From: Aptenodytes patagonicus
Taxonomy: Eukaryota > Chordata > Aves > Sphenisciformes > Spheniscidae
Direction: 5' to 3'
Assembly (NCBI RefSeq): GCF_965638725.1
Contig: NC_134949.1
Coordinates: 131,236,969 to 131,300,968 of the forward strand
DNA: 64,000 bases
Shown here: piece after piece, positions 22,501 to 36,200 of the stretch
How positions within the stretch are numbered: the stretch's first letter is position 1
Layout: every line of letters starts with the position of its first letter
Position numbers and translations under genes: made by a program
Notes under the pieces: generated by a model
The model's input: only the letters and a program-made list of their open reading frames with translations
What the model was told of the DNA's origin: nothing
The model's database searches: none

Positions 22501-24251
22501 CCCTTAAGACTAAAAATATCATCTGTAAGAAAGGCTAGATTACTTTCTATGTTTTAGGGAGCGCAGCTCTTACTAGCAGATAGTGGTGTCCATCACCACC
22601 AGGACTTCTAAAACCCTTTCTCATTGTTCCTCATTTAAGTGATGTGCACACAACTTGTTACAATGTATCTATTTACACCTGTTTTATAACATACACATAT
22701 TTTTAATATATATATATATAAAAATTTACAAACACCTAACCATGTTACAAAGTTTTTATGCATTCATGTACCTCACAATAGTCCTCAGCGTGGATTTTGC
22801 TGGCTATTGCCAAGGTCAGAGACAAGCAGGTAGTAAACCCAGATGAGCATGAAACAAGTGTGCAGGAAGAAGTTACCAGATCCTTTTTAAGGTAATGATT
22901 TCTTTCCAATTCCCAATGTAAACCAACTAACTATTCTCATCTTAACAATAAATAACCTATACTGATATTGTTTCGTGTAACACCGGTCTCTTAAACTGCC
23001 TGCCTCCTACAAAATTTTCTGCTGAGAACCCAACCAGCTAAACAGCATTGGAAGCACCACTGGTTGGAGGTAAGGAAATCCCAAATCAATCACAGATTAT
23101 TCTTCTGTCGGGTCTGCCTGAAAACTTTTCTTCTACTGTGTGGTAACAGACGACAGCATGCTATGTAACCTTTACTTTGGATTTCTGAAAGCAGCAGACT
23201 AAGAACCGATACCAACACAACTTCAGGGAGTGTTTCAACTTTTTAATTTGTGGTTTCTTACAAGTATAAAAGAAAACCTATGTATCAGATCTTGCATACT
23301 CTTATACATGTGAATAATCCTTATTGAGCAAACCCTTGTGTGACTCAGGACTACTCAAGTGAGTACAGTTTTTAACAGTAGCCCTATACCCTTCCATTGA
23401 ACACGCAGGCCTCTAACATTCGTAGAGGAGAGTAAAACTACAGTAAACGTGCAGCAAGAGATCAGCACTCATACACATACATCCTTTGTAGCCAATACTA
23501 TCCCTCTCTCAGTGCAGGCACTGGGTGTATTGATAACAACACTGTCTAGACTGTCATTATCCTGGGAGAAACTGCCTCTCCTAGAATTATAGCACACTTC
23601 AGAAAAATAAGCTTGTCCTTTAAAACACAGAGCATCTTTGTCTCTCTGACTCCCTCTCATACCTTCTTTCTACCAGCGATGCCAGCACAGCTAGATCAAA
23701 ACATACATAGAGCAGCAACACTGTTAGTTAACGGGCACTCCATGCTGTGGTGACACGAGGCACAGCAAAAGCAATGGCCCTCATGTTGATGGAGTGTTTA
23801 AACTGTATTTGGTTAGTCTGCACAACTAAGGCAAAACCATATGACAGTAATATAACCCATACAAATCTATCTTTTTTTTTTTTTCCTCTCCCTCTCTTGT
23901 AACGGTGATTTAAATATTCAGTTCCCTATGCATGCACTTCAGGAGACTGGTATAAAAATAGGAAGTAATATGGCACACTCTCTAAAAATATGCATATACA
24001 GTAATCTTCTTCACTGATACGTGAGGTTAAATGGTACTCACTATGTATACATACTGCAATCCTGGCTGTGTAAACTCTCCTACTCTTGACTTCACTGTAG
24101 CACAAGCATTTCACTGGCTGAGGTCTGTGAAACTTCCACTGTTTCCAAGTGGCAAAATCACAACTGCACCATCACTTACAGTGTCCAAAGTCTGCTTTAA
24201 GGATTTGAGAGCTCTCTCTGTAGATATGAAGTACTTCTACATATGAAGCCA

Positions 24252-24270
24252 CCCCCCCCCCCCCCCCCCC
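24252..24270. repeat. Poly-C tract (19 bases)
   Basis: An uninterrupted run of 19 C on the plus strand, hence poly-G in the sense of XK. Length is likely variable and prone to sequencing error. Confidence 0.9.
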
Positions 24271-24497
24271 AAGACTAACAATTCAGACCTAGGTACATCT
24301 GTAGATAGGCAACAACCATAATTCCCTGATTATTGATGAGTATCCAACTATAAAGTCAGATACTCAGTTTTAGCTAAGAACACCTGAAAATTTGGCCCTG
24401 TGTGCTGAACTCTGCAGGTCTGGAAGCAGGGGTTACATTCTCACTTGCTCCTTGAACTCACTACTGAAAAAAAAAAAAAAAAAAAATCTGAACTACT

Positions 24498-24573
24498 CTT
24501 CTACATCTAGAAAAGTACAGAGAAATACTACACTGTACTTCCACATACAGAAGTACAGAGAAATACTGTAGTG
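24498..24573. repeat. Tandem duplication of about 40 bp
   Basis: Two neighbouring units share CTTC(T/C)ACAT and AAGTACAGAGAAATACT, starting at 24498 and 24538. It lies just after a 20-A run at 24467-24486. Confidence 0.75.
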
Positions 24574-26459
24574 TTTTCAAGGAGTCACTTCACTATTCTG
24601 TGCTCCTCAGAGAGAGAAATCAGGACTGAGATGTCTGGTGTCTTCCCCAGATACGTGAGGTACATTCCTATGGCAAACTCAGGCCAAAAATTTCCATTAC
24701 CACCCATCAATAATTTAATGAGATCTACATACACATACCACACACAGACACATATTAAACAAAATAAAAAACGTAACTCCATTATAAAACTGAAGTATGT
24801 GAAGTATGAATACATTCATTTACAGTGCAGTAAAGAAAAAAATAAAAACAACTTAGCTTTTTGCAGCATTGTATGTGACATATTTCATTATAAATGACCT
24901 CAGACCCAAACTTGAAACACTTCTAATAGAATAATGCTGATGTCATCCCTACTGAAGAACTTCACATCCTCCATGATGATAGGATGAAGGCTAAGCTTAG
25001 GATACTAGGAGATGCTTTGGGTCATGAATTATTTGTTTGCACTAGCAGCCATAATGCGCAATACTCAAAAGAAATGCAAGGTGCTAAGCAAAGAAAGTGC
25101 AAAAAGCTTTCACTTAATTTTTGAAAATACAGTTGTTTTTGTGTATTTCCACTAAATTCTTCTGCTAAAGCTTCGTGTGCTAAAGCTTTCTCAGCAACTT
25201 GCAAAATACAGAAACACTTCTATTTGTGGTGATATAGTGCATAGAAGAAAAAGTCAACAACTTCCATTTCCTCTTTCAGATTTCAAGCCTGTGGTACTTC
25301 TCAGGTAAAGAAGTCAGAGGGTTTTGAACTACTGATATTAAACTAACCATAACATATCACAGCCTCAAAAAGAAGGACTCAGTGTCTTCTATCCCCACAT
25401 AACAAGTCACTGAGTCGCCTGCTTGGTGTACCACCAACCCCCTGACCATCAGGGTAATGCTTGTCTCAACTTCAGCCATTTAAAAGGGAGACATAGTCAA
25501 AACTACTTGTCAAGGCATCTGGTTAAGACTGAGTAATAGGTCTCCAGAGAATGATTCATATCCCCTGCCTTAGAGGACATTTTAAGATGGGTTGAATTAC
25601 TCCCTGGAGATGTGCTCTGGAGAGCACCCACATGACTAGTTCACACTATCTGCCCAACTTCTAGATATTTAAAGTTATATAAAGTAAACACCACGCTAAT
25701 ACCAGAACATCACAAAGTATTCGATAAATGATAGTGTCAGAAAAATGAGCTATTCCAGAACATCACAATTAATGTGTTAAATTTAATTCCCTTACTAACA
25801 AGCAGCAAATATGAAGAGTAAAACAGTGCAAAGCCAATAACCCTTCTGTCCATTCTCAGTAACAGTCACATTTCAGTATTAGTGCTGGCTAATAGGCTGT
25901 TTCTTGGCAACCTAGACTACAGTGCATTGTAGAAGTCCAATTCTTATACCACAGAGAGAAGTATTATCTTATTACACTGATTAGAGTGTAAAAAAAGTCT
26001 GCAGTTTGATCAAAGCAGACCACAGCTGCAGTCAATAGATAGTCAAGGACTGTGCTCTGTTTCCATGCTAGGGTGGCATGCCATAACAACATCCTATCTG
26101 AAATAAAATGCATTTCCTTCCATCCTCAGATTTCCTGAGTAAGATGAGCATCAGGCCAGTTTTTGAAGGATGTCTCCTATAACGATTTCAAAATAAGCAC
26201 GTGATAATAAACCTATCTGCAAAAACCCTCTGAAATAGAAGTCTACAAACAATGATTGCTCTCTATGTCCATACACAAACATACACAAATACACATACTC
26301 ATACAGTAGGTTTTCTGCAAAGGTAGGCTTGTCAGTCGTCATGCAGTGCTACACCTGCAATAAAGAAATCCCATCCGCAGGACACAATGTCCAAGATACA
26401 CAACGTTCCCAGCAGGCGATCTGCCACCTTCCAAAGGCACCTACTTGCTTCCAGTTGTA

Positions 26460-27283
26460 CTAGGCATTGGAAGAAACACTTTGATGAGGATTCCCCTTTT
26501 GAGAATCTATTGTCTTGCTACTGCTCCATGCTTCATCAGTATTTTCAGATTTCATCTCTGCCTTGTCCATCAGTACGGTGGATTTGGGAGGCTTGCAAAT
26601 AAAGCAGAGGAACTTGAAACAGGACAGCAAACCTTCGGAAATGCTGGATGAGAAAAGCTTTTTGCATGGGTGGCAGAACTGGTAGAACACCAACATGAAG
26701 AGGACAGCCATGCAGTAACCTATCAGGAGCTGCAAGACCAACAACGGGGCGCAGACATACAGGTAGATATCGGTTTTATAGACGTACCACATCAGCAGGA
26801 GGAATGCATTCTCAATGAATCGCAGCATGTAATACACAGTCAGCCGGTACCAATTTTGGGATTTGTTAATTAAGTCAGGATCATTGAGCTTCACCTGAAC
26901 TGCTGACCAGCAGAACATGTTAATGCCAGCATACAAGAAGGTGAGAAGGCACAAGACGATGGTAGTGCCGACCCTGCTCAATGCCTTCTCTATGTTCTCG
27001 GGAAATGGGGACTTGCTTTGCCAGAAGAGAATCCATGGGTAGAAGAAAAAAACAAAGAAATTCACTAGCACGACAGGGAGAGTCCAGATTTGAAGGACTG
27101 AACTGAACAGGACCAACACCGTAACCCGCGTAGCAATCTCAAAGCTTCTCCACATGAATATGCAGAGGTAGGCGGCTGGTTTCACGCTGACATCATAATC
27201 ATCATACTTAATCTTAATAGCCAGGATGTTGCAGCGCAAGGCGCCATATACAATTGACAGGAGAGAAAGGACCATAAAAATAC
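26460..27283 (-). CDS. XK: XK coding exon 3 (C-terminal)
   Basis: Codes the end of Ser170 through residue 443 and the TAG at 26460-26462. The acceptor is TCTCTTTGTAG. It holds most transmembrane helices: [72 protein letters not shown] and [17 protein letters not shown] soluble tail rich in Lys, Ser and Glu follows. The tail is the most diverged part relative to human. Frame is open throughout. Confidence 0.97.
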
Positions 27284-30200
27284 CTACAAAGAGAAAACAC
27301 AAGTCAGGACCTTCAGCTTAGCAGAAGTTAAAGACATTGCATCAGAGTAGTGCAGATGTAGGTGTCTTCATGGCAGGTCTGGGGATTCCCAGCAGGGTGC
27401 AATGCCAAAAAACCCCCCATTCCTTGTATACAATTCTGGGTTCTTACTCTAACCCTGCCTCCTATTTTGGTCTCCATTTGTTACTTTTCCAAGTAGCTAG
27501 AAAGAAAAAAAAAAGGCACTTAAGGTCACAGGTGTCTCTCCCTCCTCCCCCCATCCAGGGCTGTTCATACACACACTGTCTTTGGTAATTATACAGCTCA
27601 GCCGTAAGAGTATCCAAGTTGCTCTCAGAATCTCACAGTACTCCACGAGGCACAGGGGTGCTACTCCCCCTCTGTACAGATGAAGAACTGCAAAACAGAA
27701 GCTGAAATCTTGGGAGTTAATTGGGTGTGCAGATACCTCAGTGCTTGTGAAGTTCCATGTCGAAGCAAATTGTCTAAGCTCACAGAAGAGCTCTGCAATG
27801 GCACTCAAAATTGAAAGTCAAAGCACTTCAAACCAAGAACCATCTGCACTTTTTCTGCCTGTGTAGACGGATATTTGCTCACCTGTCTACACTGTGTTTT
27901 CCTATACATCCATTTTCCTCATACACGTGTCTATATCATGCATTTAAAAACAACACTCCTCCTAAAAATGTCTTTAAATTCAGATCAACTTTCTGTATCT
28001 CTCATCTACCCAGAATCCCGCAAGTGAAGGTTTCTCAGCATTTAAATTCTGCAGAAAGTGAAGGTGGAGGCCAGTTGTTACCTGGCCTCCCCTCCAGCAG
28101 CAGTAGGGGAAAGCCTTCCAGCGCTGCAGGAGGGGGTCTTGTCTTACCACGTTAAGTAGGTACAGATGGATAAGAACCCTGGCTGCATAGAATAAACATT
28201 CATAGAGAAGTACCTTGATGTTCAGAAGTGTGAACTGCCCACGGTTTTGTTAGCATTTGCATACTTTCTTCACAATTTTTACCAACATGCTGAATAGCTG
28301 ATTTAGGGGACTAATTTTAGGTACCCCCAATCACTACTTTTAGTTTCAATCTTAGCATTTTGTCCATGCAAAGAACACTGCAAATGCAAATTAAGCACAG
28401 TAAAAATGATTCAGTTGTTTCTTTTAGAGTTTCAATGAAACTAATTCTTGATTATGTCAAATACTTTTGCAATGCCTAGCAACCAGTGCTTTCTGCAGCC
28501 TTCAATTAGTTTATATGTCAATATCCTACAAATGAACTGGATTCCCTGCTTCGCTATAGCTATGTAGCCATGACTATAAGTTTGTTTTTCTAATGAAAGT
28601 TATTAATTTCTGAGCATGATTTTGAAAAAAATAAGCATATTTTAGGATCTCTAACAACTTTATAACAGGATTTTGTCTATCATTTTAGCTAACCTCTCTC
28701 CCACCCCAATCCTCAAACATCTCTGAATTACTTTGGAAAAGAATTAATTAATCATTTATATCTAAATTTCCAATAGCACTCAGTAAGCTGAAAAACATTT
28801 GCCATTCTACATGGTAATTTTGTACATGCCAGTTGGTGGCGCATATATTCTCTGAAAATGGTTATGTATTTGCTTGTTTAACACTTAAATTTTTAATGGG
28901 TGTTTTTAAACATCTTTCTTACAGCACTGTACTTGATCTGAGACTTTTTAAACATTGTGTCTTAGAAAACATTGGCTGAAAGCAGAAGAGCAAGCGAGTG
29001 CAGGCAAGAATATCGCTTGATATCCTGTGGCTCTTCACAAAAATCTTTCCCGTAGTTTTGAGCCAGCTCTAGAACTGTGAGAGAACAAATAACTTCCATC
29101 AGCTAATTAAGGAAAACACTATTCTCGGAGTTCAAGAAACAAAAAAACCCCAACCCAGTGGGGACAGGGTGCTGCTGTCCTGGAACTCTGCTTGCCTTCT
29201 GCTTTGATAAGCTGAGACATTCACCTTATTACCCAATTTCATTTTAGGGATTCTATATTAATCTCAAACTTCTCTTAAAACCTCAAGCCTTCAAAAAAGG
29301 CACTTCTCCATTGATAGAAACCAGGTCGTGCTGACTCTGATTTAGTGCAGTAGTCCAGTCCTGCTCCTTTCCCAAAAGCTCAGTACTGTCACCAAACCTT
29401 CAGTTCAAACATCACTTTTAAGTCTGAGAAAGATGGTTTGAAGCAACCACAAAGGGAAATGTGGGAAGGTGACGTTATTATTACTTTTACTCATCCTGAG
29501 CAGGCAAAGAAGTAAAAATTTAAAAGGCAAAGTATCCTCCCCTGGAACAGTCCCAAATCCCGTAGCAGTCATATGCCATAAAGGTGGTATTTCTCTTCTC
29601 CCTTCCCACTCCCAGAAGGCTGTACTTGTCTTACAAATCAGAGGTGCACACTCACAGAGCCATTCAGGGAGGCACCGTTTTATTTTGTTGGGTTTTTTTT
29701 ATTATGTCTTAAGTCTTTTCAAGACCTGGTCCTTCCCACTTCAGAAATTGCTAAGAGAGTGAATTCTGCTCTAGATGAGCTTCATCACAAATATCTATTA
29801 CTGAAATCTTACATTCAGCTGAAGGATCGTAAGTTATCTATTATATATACTATAGTTTTCTGAACTGATAATCAGAACCCTTGAAAAATAAGGGCACTTA
29901 CTTTGTTACTTAGGGCAAGACACCTAGATACACATTTTTTTGCCTTAAGATATAATTTCAACACTTAGAAACAACTATTAATACTCAAAGTATGTTGTTC
30001 AAACAATGAGGAAAGTATTCTGTGGTCAGAGCTTAATGAGTTTAGGAGAAGCAACTGTAGAAGCATCTTAAGATATCTAGTAAGACCACCTACAAAGCCC
30101 AGTCACGAACATTAGGAAAGTGACACTGCAAACACTAGTAAGTTGAAAAAAATCATAAACCCAAAACTTCTATTCTTGAAGATGGCAGTCACTGCTACAA

Positions 30201-33200
30201 ATTTTCACTTAAAGAAAAACAGTACCTTTTTCAGCAGAATAATTTTATTTTTAAATGGTTGGAAATCCGCCTTTTGAGATTATTTTAGCACTGTAAGCAA
30301 CACTTGAAAAAGATAACTTGACTGCTGTTAACGACACAAAAACATTGAACTTGCAAAAAGATTGCTCTTAACGGAAGCAGATCTTTCGCATTCAATACTG
30401 CGCACTGAGAACTGGACCTTTTTCAAGGGTAAGAGGCCAAGTCACACATCCCCCATCTACAGCCAGCTGTTCTTATGATTAACACTAACTCAGGTCTTTT
30501 TGGCACCTCCTGGCCTTGCGCTTCTCCAGGTGGTACTACCTAAGTGAAGAGGTCCTGATAGCTGCCCAACTGACGTGAGCCTGATGTCAGCCACCTCTTC
30601 GAAGCAAGGTTATAGCTGGCTCTAAGGCAATGCATGATACTGACAGACGCTGAAGCACTGAGTACAGGGTGAAGCCCAAATGCACATGAGAGACCTTGGT
30701 GTCTGTTCTGGGAGTGGCAATTACAAAGTCAGACTGGGCATTTCATACAGTAACAAGTTAGGAACTTCTTCCCAGTTACGCTGTAAACAACGAAAGAGCT
30801 GAATGTCTACAACTAGGCTCAGATTAGGCTATTACATGTGGGTTTCCAATGTTGCATTTCATACAATTCTGTGCATTTCATGCTAAACAGTCACCGAAGC
30901 TTTACGTCTCTCATCACTAACCTACAGGCTTTTCCTGCTTTTGCAACTCTCCTTAGTTCTCTTGATCTTACGTTCTTGGCAGACAGTGAAATGACAATTT
31001 TGGAGAATGCCAGACACTGGCAAGAATCTGATCATCCAGAAGAAAACATCCAGAGAAATTAATGAATGCCATGAAATACACAAGAAAGATGCAGTATGGC
31101 TCTGGTTGACAAAGGGCTAGGCAAGGATGCATGCTCTTTTCAGAACTGTTCAATTCAGTACGGGAAGCAATAACAAGTTTCAAACAGACCTAAAAGGGAC
31201 AAACCATCCTATGTAGCGTGATGGTAAACAGCTTTAGGTTCACAGATGACACTGACCTCATTACCACTGACCAGGCAGAATTTACACAGAATAACAGACA
31301 GGGTAGTGTAGGAATCCAGAAAAATAAGAGACTGATGAGGAGTCAAGACAAAAAATGTAGAAATCAAAATACAAGAAGAGAGGGATAATTATAACAGAGA
31401 CAAATGGAAAAAAGCGTGCACTTTGGATGACCAGTGTCAAAGAACAGGGAAGTTGAAGACATCTGAAGTGTGGAAGAGCTGGACTGGCTGTTAAATTACT
31501 TTGACGATGCTGCAAGATCAAAAGGTTGAAGTCATGTCCCTATACATGAGAATCCCCGTGTACACATAACAAACAACAAGCTGAAACTGTGCTATGCATC
31601 ATTCCCATTTACTCTGGAGGCTGAATACTACTGGTGGACAAAAGGTACTACTGCAGAAATAAGCTGGCTAAAGAGACGGCAGAAAGTTTCAGTATTTCAG
31701 AAGGCAAAATACACACAAGAGGAATATGGTTAGGACTTGTTTTTCTGGTGAATGAGCTCTAATAGACATTGCCATTGTTCCTAAATCACTAAAACAACCC
31801 ACTTTTTTTTCCTTTTCATTTCTATAATTTAGAATTACACCTGCTATGGAGATGGCTTCTGAGAGACACGAGATGACTACTGCATTTGCTGGTGGGTTCA
31901 CTGAACTCCCTGGTGAGCCAGCTGATCTCTGGTTGTTTAACTTTGCTTCACCCACAGAAGGTCACTTGCCAGTCTGTGATTCAGAATTTGTCTCAGCAGT
32001 GACTGATAAAAGTCAGAAGTAATAGAGAGTTACAAATCATTATTAAATATGCAATTCTCTAATCATCTGGAACACAGCGCTTCTCCTTGGCAATCACGAC
32101 CAGTAAGGTCAACAACAGTAATAAAAGAAATACAATAAAAAGGTGACCTTTCTCAAGCAAATGCCATCTGCAGTGAAGTGACTGGAAATTTTGCTAATTG
32201 CACCGCTCAGCAAAGGATTCAGCTGCTTTATTCTCATCCCATGTCACAGATGCCACGGTTATTCGAAGAGCCTACCTTAGCTATGCAGTACTCAAACTGT
32301 CAGAAGCAATGCCTTTCAAGTAACTACTGCTATGACCTTAAACAAGTACTTTTGTATGAAGACCTTAACCTGTTGTGATATCCTTATGTGCTGACTCGCC
32401 CTTTGGTATACTAAAGTTTTCCATTCCCTGAGTTGAGGGGAGAACCCTGACGTTATTATAAAGGCTTCTCCAAAAATCTTAGTTCCTTACCTTGGTACAC
32501 TGCCAACCAAGATACCAGAACTGAAGAAAGCAATCAGATTCATAACGTGTCACCCTAGCCTCAGCCTCCTTAGCTGTGAAGCTGGTAAAGATCCTTGGCC
32601 TCTCAAGGCCGCGGAGATATAACAAGAGCTATTTTGTATTTCAGTGGAAACACACCTCCAGTTCACACAGGTGCCAAAGTCCTTTCTTACACCGAAAAGC
32701 TGGTTGTCCTACGACCACCTGGAGTAGGTTCTTCATTTAGCAGCCAGCCAGCAAATCAAGACTTTTTGTTTTTTTCAAGGAGCTGGAGCACATCATGGAG
32801 CAAGATGTAGAGTCCCACAGAGAGAGATGTGTCCTGGTAAGTCCATGTGGTGCGTCACTGCTTGGTGAAGGCTTAACAGCTTGGGTCCAGAGATGAGATG
32901 GCCACATTTGCATACCAGCTTACTGAATCCTGCCTTTTGATTCCAAATTCAGAGTCTGGCACAAGTAAAGACAGTTCAGGTCCTCAGTCCATATTTGAAA
33001 CTGCATTCCTGAAAGTACACCCTCCTTAATGCAGCATGGCAAAACATGCTCTGCACTGTACCCCAAGGAATTTTCCAAAAAGTTTGCTCAAAAACCAAAA
33101 TGGAACAGAGGTAATTTTTTTTTTTTTCCTCTTCACGAAGACAGCTTAGTCCCTCCAGCTGCCTCCCTCTCATGCCATAATGGCCACTTATCAAATTAAT

Positions 33201-36200
33201 GTTTTAATAGCAACCCAACTATGCTACAGGAAGCATCATAGTCTAAAACATGATGGTATAGATAAACTTGAGAGCAACATCACCACAAAAGCTGTCAGGG
33301 AGATGAAACCCATTGCAATATGTTTGGTTCTTGCCCAGGGCAGCTACACCTGACTGCTCACCCTTCTCCTCTCCCTCCCACCAAAACATGGAAGTGATAA
33401 CAACAGCTCGACCTACTTCTGGCAGCCGTGATCTCCTGCTGCAGGACACAGATGTAGAGCTGGAGCGTGAGCTGGGGTGCTGAGCCGAGGAATGCCTGGA
33501 TCACAGATGCCCTGCTGAACGCAGACCTGTGCGTACACAGCTTGCCTTCAGCCTGGCCCACTTCCTTCTCAATTTCTTCCGAGTACCCATCCTTGGGCAT
33601 CTGCCTCTTCTTCGTGATGCTGACATAGGGCTCTTCAACTCTGCCAGCGTGGAAGTAAATGTAAAAGACTTCCACACACCTACAAGCAAATCAGTAAATA
33701 GAATAACAGGAAAAAAATGAAAGAAAAGCATAGGTCTTTCCACTCGTTAGTATTTTAAGCCATCACATACCAAGTCATTTGTTCACAGAGCAAAGTCTGT
33801 ACATTTTCTCCTCTTGGTAAATTTGGAATATGACAGATTTCACCCTTTAAAACGTGAACTACATGTGACCAGAGGGCAAGAATCTGGCAGTGCCCTTTGG
33901 GCTGCCTGTAGTACCCAGACACAGGAGGCGGTTTAGTTGTTTCCTATGAGCTGCTCTTGCTCTCTGCTGTCCTATTAAAGTCCTTAAACTACTCATCCAC
34001 TACGATGTTCACAGGCTCCCAACCCAGGAGGCAAATTGGAAGTCTTTCTTCAGATTCTCATGTCCTTCTCTTGGTGTTATCTGTACATCTGTGACATGGC
34101 AATAAAACCACTTCTCATACCTTCACCTTAAACAAACAATCTCAAGACACTGGAGAGAAGCTCAGGGTACGAGCGGGTGCACACACCTCAAACAGTTGGA
34201 CTCCAGTCCTCGCTTTACCAAGCGATGGTCCCAAAACACAAGTAACAAGCCATAGCAGCAATAATGAGAACAAGCAGTTTAGAGCCTCACAACTCTGGAT
34301 ATTAACATTTTTTAAAAAGACACAGAAATAGGAGCTTTATTCCTTATGTTTGCTTACATTTATTGCACTGTTTAAGGAATATTAAACACAATCTTGCAAA
34401 AATATTCTAAGTAAGAAGACGCAGTGTTTTCAGTTGCTGCGGCTCTTTGTACTTTAAACACAGGTGAACCAAACCCTCTTGTTTATGTAGGTCTAACTTA
34501 CCACAGACTTTCAAAGAAAAATGTGGTGCCAGCACATACATTTCTATTCATAAATTACATATTGTTGTAATACACGCTGCCTCTACCCATGCACAGAGAA
34601 TAACCCATACATTTCGGAGGGAATGGAAAAGGGCTAAAGGGGTTGGCAGCAGCAAATGCTGTAGCAACGAGGACAAGTTGGCTCCTTGAGTATTAAAGAA
34701 GATAATACAGCTTCAGACACATTTATGAAAGGAAAGGTTCTGAAACTTCCTTCCAATGCCTATTTTTAGTTTGGCAAAAACTTTAGAAAAACTATTCTAA
34801 GAGATTTGCTTGGGTATGAAGGTGTCAAGGGTGGGCTTGGGCATCAAGCAGGACCCAAAACACAAAGGGGAACAGTCAACCTCAGGATCTACTGAGGTAC
34901 AGATGAAGTCACAAGCTGAGGGGGAAGGGAGAGGAAAGAAACACTATTTCTGTCACATTGCATAGGGTCCTAAAAATACAGGGCTTGCTGCGGAGGAGTC
35001 CATGTACAGCAGGGCCATAAAGGATAAATGGCATTGACTACTGAAAAATAACTCCCCCAAAAGCCCAAACCCAGTGCAGACACAACCTGTTTTCTCTTCT
35101 ACGCCTAACACTGGTACGGGCTTCAAGAAGAAAAACAATTGTAGTGTGAGCAACAGGACTGGTGATGGCTGGCTTCCAGCCCAGAGGGAAGCTCAGGGGA
35201 GAGAAACCCTCACTGCAAGGGCGACCTGTGGCACCAGCTCTGGTCACATCTCCTCCCATGGCCCGACACGCATGGTATCTTCTTCTTGTGTAGGCATCAT
35301 CCTCTGATGAGGACTGAGCTGTCTTCTTTCCTTCCATAGTGCCTGCTGGGGTTCATCTCCTCCACCTGGTTGCCTCTGTAGGTAATACTTGCTGGAATGC
35401 AGCATCTCCAAGTCTCTGACAGGTCAGATTTGGCCAGTGAGTTTTTGTAATGTACAAATAGGGCTTATCTTCTATTTAAAAGTATCTCACAATCACAAAG
35501 CACAGAGCTATGCTTGTCCGAGACTTTGAATTCCCATTTCCTTCTCAGCTTGATTTTCCCCCCCGCCCCCCCAACAACCACCAACTCAGAGTCTAACACA
35601 GCCTTTTCAGGGAAAGCTCACAGACCGAACAGTAAAGCAGCACTGACAGAAATTCAAATAAAAGCATACTGTTATTTGTTTTAGTAAACTTGATTTAATT
35701 TTTCCCCTAACTGGACCACTAGCAAGTTTCACCTGCTCTAGATGGAGAGCAGTTTTAGGATCCTGTAGTACTACCCTTGATTCACTAGGCTTCAGCTACT
35801 ATTATCACTAAAGCTATTTGAAGTGCCTGGTGCACTGGAGGCTCCATTCACAGTGGAGACTTTCTATTTTCCCCTTGTTAATCTTTTCAGTCCCTGCCAG
35901 TCTTGTTCCATGTGAAAGAATCCACACAGCCAAAAATAGGGTGTGAAAAATTAATAAAGCACAACAGCTTATGAAGCCAACAGAGATTTTGAAACCAACA
36001 AATTGATTTTATTCCAAAAGAAAGATCCCAGAACATTTTTGTCTCACTTAGTATTCACAGCCATCTATTCATCCTGAGCTGAGGGTAAGTCTGAAGCTAT
36101 TACAGAAAACGAGATCTCAGCATCAGCCTCTGAACTCTTGCTGTGTGTGATGAGAAGCAGATATAGTCTAGGGACCCATCTAACAAATATGCAGTAATCC

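Larger units (their letters stand above)
22501..26459 (-). other. XK: Probable XK 3' untranslated region and flank
   Basis: The region directly 3' of the XK stop has no coding signal. Human XK has a long 3' UTR, so several kilobases here may be transcribed. Candidate minus-strand ATTAAA signals lie near 25777, 24712 and 23241, but none can be chosen from sequence alone. It contains a (TA)n tract near 22705-22720, a run of 19 C (24252-24270), a run of 20 A (24467-24486) and a 40-bp tandem duplication at 24498-24573. Confidence 0.4.

Noticed and set aside
30960-31560. Possible ancient LINE reverse-transcriptase remnant (TTCACAGATGACACTGACCTC could encode FTDDTDL, like the FADDT box)
   Set aside because: Only one short motif resembles a reverse transcriptase. 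The flanks give no continuous match to CR1, so it cannot be separated from chance.
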